Shown one piece after another: positions 14,283 through 19,832 of a stretch of DNA of 19,832 nucleotides (within the stretch, counting starts at the first letter, position 1; every line of letters begins with the position of its first letter). The position numbers and the translations under genes were made by a program. The notes under the pieces were generated by a model. It saw only the letters and a list, made by a program, of their open reading frames with translations. It was not told where the DNA came from and searched no databases. This stretch comes from Paraprevotella stercoravium (GTDB taxonomy: Bacteria > Bacteroidota > Bacteroidia > Bacteroidales > Bacteroidaceae), in contig JAHLFU010000264.1 of the NCBI GenBank assembly GCA_018883665.1, positions 1 to 19,832 of the forward strand. Direction: 5' to 3'.

Positions 14283-16109
14283 ATGTATCAAACACTGAAA
14301 AAATACTTTGGATATGATATGTTCCGACCTCAGCAGGAAGAGATTATAAAGAGTATCCTGGCCAAAAATGATACTTTGGTACTGATGCCTACCGGGGGAG
14401 GAAAAAGCTTATGTTATCAGATTCCGGCCTTAATGCAACCTGGTACAGCCGTAGTGGTATCTCCCCTGATTTCTTTAATGAAGGATCAGGTAGAATCTTT
14501 ATTGGAGAGCGGGATATATGCCGCGGCATTAAATAGCAACAATACGGAACAGGAGGCGTTCAATATTCGTAGGGATTGCATCTCCGGCAAAGTTAGAATT
14601 CTTTACATTTCTCCGGAACGCTTATTGTCCGAAATTCCTTTTTTATTGAAATCTATGCAGATTTCCTTATTTGCTGTTGATGAGGCTCACTGTATTTCTC
14701 AGTGGGGGCATGATTTCCGTCCGGAATATACACAACTTAAAGTTTTGCATCAGTATTTTCCTGGGGTTCCGGTTATAGCGTTGACCGCAACAGCAGATCG
14801 GGTGACGCGTGAAGATATTATTTTGCAGTTAGGCTTGGTCACTCCCAAAATTTTCATTTCGTCTTTTGATCGTCCGAATTTAAGTTTGTCAGTAAAAAAA
14901 GGACTGAAAAAGAAAGAAAAGCAATTGGCCATTCTGAATTTTCTGTCGAAATATGAAAATGATTGCGGTATTATTTATTGCATGAGCCGTAAGGCGACCG
15001 AAGAGGTGGCAGCCTGGCTTCAGGAGCATGGCTTTAGTGTGGCTGTATATCATGCGGGGCTTTCTGCCGAGGAACGTAATTTCACGCAAGAGGAATTTTT
15101 GAAGGACCGTATTCAAGTGATTTGTGCTACTGTGGCTTTCGGTATGGGAATCAACAAATCGAATGTACGTTATGTCATTCATTATAATCTTCCGAAAAGT
15201 ATCGAATGCTTTTATCAGGAAATAGGCCGGGCAGGGCGTGACGGGATGCCTGCCGATACCTTGTTATTCTATTCTTATGGAGATCTGGCACAGCTTACCC
15301 GGTTTGCAGAAGAAAGCGGTCAGCAGAGCATGAATAAGGAACGCCTGCAGCGTATGCAAGAGTATGCTGAGGCTTCGGTATGCCGCAGACGTATCTTATT
15401 GAATTATTTTGGGGAGCAGAGCGCGCATGATTGTGGCAATTGTGATGTGTGTCGTAATCCTCCCTTGCGTTTTGACGGAACGGTATTGGTTCAGAAAGCG
15501 CTGAGTGCCATCATGCGCACCGGACAACAGATTGGTTTTCATCTGGTTGTAGACATTTTGCGGGGAAATCATACTCAGGAAGTTATCCAGCGCGGGTATG
15601 ACACATTGAAAACCTTTGGAGCCGGTCATGATGTTCCGGCACGTCATTGGCATGATTATTTATTGCAGATGTTGCAGTTGGGCTTTCTGGAGATTGACTA
15701 TAAGGAAAATCTTCATCTGAAGATTACGGCGGCCGGTTCTCAAGTATTGTATGGTAAGGCGACGGCTACGCTTGCTCAGATCCGTGAGGAGGCGGTATCG
15801 GTCCGTGTCCGGAAAAACAAAACGGCTGCTGTGCCCCGAAAGGCCGGAGAGCCGTTGTTGGTCAGGCATGTCTTTGGAGAAGAAGGGCAGGGCGACAAGC
15901 TGTTTGAGGCATTACGCACACTGCGTAAAAAACTGGCTGATGAACAAGGTTTTCCGCCATATATCATAATGTCGGACCAAACCTTGCATTTATTGTGCAG
16001 TATCAAACCGACCAGTGTAGAAGCATTTGGTATGGTCAGTGGTATCAGTGATTTTAAAAAACAAAAGTACGGAGAAGAATTTGTAACTCTTATCCGTACT
16101 TTCGTATAA
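14283..16109 (+). CDS. recQ: ATP-dependent DNA helicase RecQ
   Basis: RecQ is a 3'-5' superfamily 2 helicase that unwinds recombination and replication intermediates. The 608 residues give the full bacterial domain set: helicase motif I MPTGGGKS (35-42), motif II DEAHCISQWGHDFRPEY (133-149, including the RecQ-specific aromatic-rich loop), motif VI QEIGRAGRDG (312-321), the zinc module with C367, C384, C387 and C390, the winged-helix RQC region to about residue 510, and an HRDC domain at about 535-608. Length is close to E. coli RecQ (about 610). It is transcribed alone, with its own -7 element and a terminator directly after. Confidence 0.95.
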   Translation: MYQTLKKYFGYDMFRPQQEEIIKSILAKNDTLVLMPTGGGKSLCYQIPALMQPGTAVVVSPLISLMKDQVESLLESGIYAAALNSNNTEQEAFNIRRDCISGKVRILYISPERLLSEIPFLLKSMQISLFAVDEAHCISQWGHDFRPEYTQLKVLHQYFPGVPVIALTATADRVTREDIILQLGLVTPKIFISSFDRPNLSLSVKKGLKKKEKQLAILNFLSKYENDCGIIYCMSRKATEEVAAWLQEHGFSVAVYHAGLSAEERNFTQEEFLKDRIQVICATVAFGMGINKSNVRYVIHYNLPKSIECFYQEIGRAGRDGMPADTLLFYSYGDLAQLTRFAEESGQQSMNKERLQRMQEYAEASVCRRRILLNYFGEQSAHDCGNCDVCRNPPLRFDGTVLVQKALSAIMRTGQQIGFHLVVDILRGNHTQEVIQRGYDTLKTFGAGHDVPARHWHDYLLQMLQLGFLEIDYKENLHLKITAAGSQVLYGKATATLAQIREEAVSVRVRKNKTAAVPRKAGEPLLVRHVFGEEGQGDKLFEALRTLRKKLADEQGFPPYIIMSDQTLHLLCSIKPTSVEAFGMVSGISDFKKQKYGEEFVTLIRTFV

Positions 16110-16113
16110 TCGG

Positions 16114-16149
16114 TACAGGGGCGCGTTAATGCGGCTCCTGTATTTTTTT
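16114..16149 (+). terminator. recQ intrinsic terminator
   Basis: TACAGGGGC (16114-16122) pairs with GCTCCTGTA (16134-16142), including one G-T pair, followed by seven T (16143-16149). It lies 4 bp after the recQ stop codon and runs to the end of the convergent amidase gene, whose stop codon (16148-16150) it overlaps. Confidence 0.85.
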
Positions 16150-16786
16150 ATTCATCCAGTGAGTTCAGGTATTGCTTTACGGCCTGATATATGCAATAGG
16201 CCAGTTTCCGGCGTCCTCTTCTGGATTTCATATATTTTTCTTCTTTGGCATTTGAAATAAATCCTACCTCAGTCAGCACGGCCGGCATATTGGTATTTCT
16301 CAATACGGCAAAATTGGCTTTTTTTACGCCCCGGTTTTTTCTTTTAGCCCGTTCGGTATATTCTTTTTGAATGAGACGGGCCAGTTTCAGACTCCATGGA
16401 TTATGTCGCTTGCTCCATACAAAAGTCTCTGTTCCTTCAGCGTATCCGCGGGCGGAATTGGCATGGATGGAGATGAAGAGATCCGCTTCGCAGAAATTGG
16501 CAAAATTGGCTCTTTCGTTCAGAGAAATAAATTCGTCCCGTTCTCGGGTTAGAATCACGTCTACGCCCCGAGTACGTCTGCGGATATATTTTTCCGCTCT
16601 TTTGGCAATTTTCAGGGTGACTTCCTTTTCCTGTATTTTTCGTCCGGCAGCTCCCTGATCTTTACCGCCGTGTCCGGCATCAATTACAATTTTAAATCTT
16701 TCCCGGGCTTGTGTTGGCAGGGGTAAAGCAAATAGCGGAACAATCAGTGCCCATACTATTCCGTATAAAAACAAGACCTGTTTCAT
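16148..16786 (-). CDS. secreted N-acetylmuramoyl-L-alanine amidase (Amidase_3)
   Basis: This 212-residue zinc amidase cleaves the bond between N-acetylmuramic acid and L-alanine in peptidoglycan, as AmiA-C and CwlD do. The catalytic domain starts with KIVIDAGHGGKDQGAAG (first zinc His), then QEKEVTLKIAK (zinc Glu), FISIHANSA (second zinc His) and VLTEVGFISN (catalytic Glu). The N-terminus MKQVLFLYG... through PTQA is a signal peptide, so it acts in the periplasm. There is no AMIN or LysM targeting domain. ATG 16786 was chosen because it starts the signal peptide and overlaps the TGA of the upstream coiled-coil gene (shared ATGA), a sign of translational coupling. It probably works in cell separation or wall turnover. 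Confidence 0.92.
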   Translation of the reverse strand: MKQVLFLYGIVWALIVPLFALPLPTQARERFKIVIDAGHGGKDQGAAGRKIQEKEVTLKIAKRAEKYIRRRTRGVDVILTRERDEFISLNERANFANFCEADLFISIHANSARGYAEGTETFVWSKRHNPWSLKLARLIQKEYTERAKRKNRGVKKANFAVLRNTNMPAVLTEVGFISNAKEEKYMKSRRGRRKLAYCIYQAVKQYLNSLDE

Positions 16787-19578
16787 TCTGAAATTTTGCT
16801 TTTGAATTCTTCTTCGCAAAATCGCATCGTATCGAGCTTTTCCTGTTGATGAATCAGCTGTGCCTGACAAGCTGCAATTTTTCCGATAATGTTTTTGCGC
16901 TCCTGTTCCAGTGCTTCTTTGCGTTCGATCAGCATGGTATGCACGTCTTTTTCGTTGCCTTCGCTCAGATAGTTTCCGTCAGCCTGGTGAGCAGCCAGTT
17001 CTGCCTGAAGCAAATCTACCTTTTCCTGTGTTATACTCAGTTCAAACTGCAGGTTGCGGGTAGTCTGGCGGGTTTGTTGCCAGTCAGTGCCGGCGGCAAA
17101 TAATTGTTGCAGTTCTCCAAACTGTACGGGAGAATGTGACGCATTGTATTTTCGCATCCAGATGTCCAGATCTGATTTTTCCTGTAGTACCATCTGCTCC
17201 AGTGTCTTGTCGCAGCTTTCTATCTGTTCCAAAGCTGCAGCTTTCTGGTGTAACTCCTGTTTGTTCTGATCCGTCAGTTTCAATAGTACCTCTTCTTCCT
17301 TTTGTGATTCCTCGAGTTTCCGTACGGCTTCGTCATAGACCTGTTTCGCTTCCTGAGTTCCGATCAACTTTTCCTGTGCGTTATTACATTCTTTCTTCAG
17401 GTTTTGGATCTGTTCCAAACGCTTGGATGAGGCCTCGTGCGCGTTTACATTCTTTTTCAGCCATTCCTCAAGCATTTCTATTTTCAGGTTTATCTGCGAA
17501 AGTCTTGCTTTGCAGATCTCGGTATCTGTAAGCAGCTCCTTATGCATTTTAAGCATGTTCTGAATCTGTATTTTCAGGCCCTCGTGATTATTTTGCCATA
17601 GTTTGTACCATCCGGGAATGGAAATCGCCTTTTCCAGGTCGTCATACATTTCGCTGAACCGTTCGTTTTGTTTGCTGATTTCTTCCTGAAGACGTCCTAC
17701 ACGATAGGCCCAAACTTGACAGCCAGTATTCAGTTCATTAAAGCGCATCATGACATCATTCTTTTCGTTTTCCTTTTTGGAAATTTTTCCGTTGATGGAG
17801 TTTATATGCGTCTGGTGGAAGTTGAAAATTTCCAGTTCCTTTTCTGCTTCTTCGGCATCTTGTCCGGTTCGTTCGATAAGTTGTTGCAGCATGCTTCTAC
17901 GTGCTGCCTGATTGGTCGAAGCCGAGCAATCCTTGAAGGAGCGGTCCAGATCCTCAAACTTTTTCCATTCCTGAATATTCTGTTGGTGCATGTTTCGGAT
18001 CATCTCCAGATGTTTCTTTTCCACCTCCAGAATTCCGGTTTCCCGGGCATACTTCATACGCATGTCCTGTAACAGATCGTGTTTTTTGTTATATTCCGCC
18101 TCGATCATTTCCATCTCTGTTTTCATTTCCGAGATGAGTTTGCTCTGCTCCAGCATGGTGTCAGAATGATAAGGGTGGTGTGTGGCACCGCACACGCTGC
18201 AACTGCTGCCTTCTTTCAGGTCACTGCGCAATTGAATGACATTCTGGCTTTTGCTCACGGTGAAGGCATATTTCCTTTCTTCCGTCTTTTCTTTCAGAAT
18301 ATTCACTTCTGTAGTCAGTTGCTCTATGGCGTTATGTGTGCTGTCAGCCTGTGTCTGCAAGCGGTATATTTCCTGTATCTTTTCGTCGATCCAGTTATAT
18401 CCCTGGGAAATATGGTTCCACAGTACTTGCGCGCTAAGGAGCATTTGCATACGGCGTTTCAGTTCCATGGTTCTGGACTGTAATTTTTCACCGTCCGTAC
18501 CATAATTACTTTTCAGATGCATGGATAACTCGTTTTGCAAACTGCTGATTTGCGATTCCAGATCCTTGATGTTCATGAAAAGCTTGTTGAGCTGTGTGTT
18601 CTGCTCGCTTTGTTTTCTCAAGGCGCTGTCCAGTTCCTGTTGTGTTTTTTCTTTTCGGGTTTTCAGAACCTGAAACAGATCCAGCTTGACCAAAATACCT
18701 TCGCCCTTTTCGATCATTTTGAGGTGAACTTCTGTTTCCTGTTTGCTTAGATTCAGTTTTTCCTGTTTCTTGTATTCTTCCTCCTGGTTCTGCTTCAGTT
18801 CATTGATTTCCTTATTCATTGAGGCAATGTTCATTTGCCACTGACTGTATACCTCGTTTTCTTTTTCTTCGTTCAGTTCCAGTATCTGAAGTTTTCCGTT
18901 GTTCATGTAAACTTCGGTCAGCAGATCGTCAATATGCTTCAGGGCAGCCTCATTGTCTTTTCTTTTCAGAGTCTGCTGCTGATATTTTTCTTTTGTCTGA
19001 TTGAATTGTTTTTCTGCTTTTTCCTTTTCCTGATGCAGATTATGAATCTGTTCCTTACAGATATCCCGGAGCTGTCCGATGAATTCTATTCTTTGAAAGC
19101 AGCCTTGTTGTGATTCGAATGTTTCAAATCGTTCCAAGTCCTGTACGGCTTTCTGCACGGAAGCATATTGCTTGTTCAAGCGGTACAGTTCATTCTTCTC
19201 CTTTTCGAGGGAGTGGGATAATGTGATGAATTTTCTGTACCACTCTTGCTGTTGGCGTATTTTATCAAGTGAGTTTTCAATATTTTTTAGTTTGGTGTCG
19301 TTCAGACGCAAGGCTTCATTCAGTTTACTGGTTTCGTTAGTAGTAAGTAAACTGTTTTCCGCTTGTTTGCGTTTAATTTCCGTTCGTATGAGAGATTTGA
19401 ACAGAGAGGTGACACTGTCTGGCATTTTTTCGCCGTATTTGTGTTCAAACCACAGAGACGCTGCTTCTTCTGCCGTAAGGTTCTGTGGCAGGTTTTCCGG
19501 TGTCAAAGGCAGGATGTCCTTATTGTTTTCTGTCTTTTCCGGAATATTTTCTTGATGTGATTTTCGAAAAAACTTCAT
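16783..19578 (-). CDS. large coiled-coil protein with SbcC/Rad50-like zinc hook, no ATPase head
   Basis: This 931-residue protein is nearly all coiled coil, rich in Gln, Glu, Lys and Leu. C460-S-V-C463-G-A-x-HHP lies within five residues of the midpoint and, with the preceding LKEGSS, resembles the zinc-hook apex of SbcC/Rad50 (CPxCG-x-x-HP). The arms run at about residues 85-455 and 470-930. A short N-terminal segment (about 25-75, LTAEEAASLWFEHKYGEK) looks globular. Unlike SbcC there is no Walker A motif at the N-terminus and no signature or Walker B at the C-terminus, which ends in coiled coil (FCEEEFKSKISE). No sbcD lies beside it. I infer an antiparallel rod that dimerises through zinc; the function is unknown. 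The start MKFFRKSH at 19578 follows a good -7 element; a longer open frame upstream runs through that promoter and is not believed. It is coupled to the amidase gene. Confidence 0.8.
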   Translation of the reverse strand: MKFFRKSHQENIPEKTENNKDILPLTPENLPQNLTAEEAASLWFEHKYGEKMPDSVTSLFKSLIRTEIKRKQAENSLLTTNETSKLNEALRLNDTKLKNIENSLDKIRQQQEWYRKFITLSHSLEKEKNELYRLNKQYASVQKAVQDLERFETFESQQGCFQRIEFIGQLRDICKEQIHNLHQEKEKAEKQFNQTKEKYQQQTLKRKDNEAALKHIDDLLTEVYMNNGKLQILELNEEKENEVYSQWQMNIASMNKEINELKQNQEEEYKKQEKLNLSKQETEVHLKMIEKGEGILVKLDLFQVLKTRKEKTQQELDSALRKQSEQNTQLNKLFMNIKDLESQISSLQNELSMHLKSNYGTDGEKLQSRTMELKRRMQMLLSAQVLWNHISQGYNWIDEKIQEIYRLQTQADSTHNAIEQLTTEVNILKEKTEERKYAFTVSKSQNVIQLRSDLKEGSSCSVCGATHHPYHSDTMLEQSKLISEMKTEMEMIEAEYNKKHDLLQDMRMKYARETGILEVEKKHLEMIRNMHQQNIQEWKKFEDLDRSFKDCSASTNQAARRSMLQQLIERTGQDAEEAEKELEIFNFHQTHINSINGKISKKENEKNDVMMRFNELNTGCQVWAYRVGRLQEEISKQNERFSEMYDDLEKAISIPGWYKLWQNNHEGLKIQIQNMLKMHKELLTDTEICKARLSQINLKIEMLEEWLKKNVNAHEASSKRLEQIQNLKKECNNAQEKLIGTQEAKQVYDEAVRKLEESQKEEEVLLKLTDQNKQELHQKAAALEQIESCDKTLEQMVLQEKSDLDIWMRKYNASHSPVQFGELQQLFAAGTDWQQTRQTTRNLQFELSITQEKVDLLQAELAAHQADGNYLSEGNEKDVHTMLIERKEALEQERKNIIGKIAACQAQLIHQQEKLDTMRFCEEEFKSKISE

Positions 19579-19605
19579 ACTGATGAGCGATTGCTTGTTT
19601 GGTTG

Positions 19606-19613
19606 CAAAGTTA
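19606..19613 (-). promoter_or_regulatory. -7 element for the zinc-hook protein gene
   Basis: On the minus strand TAACTTTG matches TAnnTTTG exactly, 27 bp before ATG 19578. A TTG at 19637-19639 is a possible -33 element with a 23-bp spacer, slightly long. It would drive the hook protein and the amidase. Confidence 0.55.
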
Positions 19614-19689
19614 GGAATAAAAAGCATTTGTAGGTACAATGCCTATGCCTTTTTACAATGATTCTGTGGTTGAAATGGAAAAAATAATG

Positions 19690-19697
19690 TACCTTTG
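19690..19697 (+). promoter_or_regulatory. -7 element for hisS
   Basis: TACCTTTG matches TAnnTTTG exactly, 32 bp before the hisS ATG. TTG at 19670-19672 may be the -33 element (17-bp spacer). It is divergent from the promoter of the zinc-hook gene. Confidence 0.55.
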
Positions 19698-19729
19698 CAG
19701 AAAGAAATAAATTAAAAAAAAAGTATAAG

Positions 19730-19832
19730 ATGGCAACGAAACCAAGTATACCAAAAGGAACACGGGATTTTTCGCCCGTAGAAATGGCGAAGCGCAACTA
19801 TATTTTTGATACAATCCGCAGTGTGTATGCTC
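19730..19832 (+). CDS. hisS: histidyl-tRNA synthetase, 5' part
   Basis: The first 34 codons are present and the gene runs off the right edge. The translation begins MATKPSIPKGTRDFSPVEMA; KGTRDF-x-P is the hallmark N-terminal motif of class II histidyl-tRNA synthetases, followed by a helix (KRNYIFDTIRSVYA). The ATG at 19730 follows an A-rich stretch typical of Bacteroidota translation starts. The enzyme charges tRNA-His. Confidence 0.9.
   Translation, partial: MATKPSIPKGTRDFSPVEMAKRNYIFDTIRSVYA

Noticed and set aside
16787..16870. 28-residue N-terminal extension of the amidase
   Set aside because: It would bury the signal peptide and overlap the coiled-coil gene; the ATG at 16786 shares ATGA with the upstream stop.
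19579..19797. N-terminal extension of the zinc-hook protein by 73 residues
   Set aside because: The extension runs through the TAACTTTG promoter element and overlaps the hisS promoter and start; MKFFRKSH at 19578 is a better start.

Overview
The window looks like a chromosomal segment from a Bacteroidaceae member (Bacteroides, Phocaeicola or a close relative). I infer this from the gene families and order (leuA-leuC-leuD-second IPMS-like gene-leuB, M49 dipeptidyl peptidase III with a HECLGH motif, Fur-like gene before purA), from A-rich translation starts without Shine-Dalgarno sequences, and from repeated matches to the Bacteroidota -7 promoter element TAnnTTTG. Species cannot be fixed from the sequence alone. 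The content is mostly core metabolism and housekeeping. I see no insertion sequence, prophage, CRISPR array or tRNA.

Layout, left to right. (1) 1-114: 3' end of a 5S rRNA and the rrn terminator. (2) 255-1094: a secreted M48 zinc metalloprotease. (3) 1252-7783: a five-gene branched-chain amino acid operon with a promoter, a short leader peptide rich in Val and Leu codons, a mutually exclusive antiterminator/terminator pair, then leuA, leuC, leuD, a citramalate-synthase-like gene (cimA), leuB and a strong terminator. (4) 7861-9080: a secreted TPR protein convergent with a small DUF4377-type lipoprotein; their stop codons overlap. (5) 9096-10965, minus strand: a Fur-family regulator followed by purA. 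(6) 11028-13593, minus strand: dipeptidyl peptidase III followed 4 bp later by an AlkD-like HEAT protein. (7) 13664-14095, minus: a single-domain AraC-type regulator, divergent from recQ (14283-16109, plus). (8) 16148-19578, minus: a 931-residue coiled-coil protein with a Rad50/SbcC-style zinc-hook motif at its exact centre but no ATPase head, translationally coupled to a secreted N-acetylmuramoyl-L-alanine amidase. (9) 19730-end: the start of hisS.

How the genes work together. LeuA commits 2-oxoisovalerate to leucine. LeuCD and LeuB can serve both isopropylmalate and, if the second synthase is CimA, (R)-citramalate, giving 2-oxobutyrate for isoleucine without threonine. Attenuation at the leader would tie the whole operon to charged branched-chain tRNA. 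The two most unusual items are this leader/attenuator and the headless zinc-hook protein.
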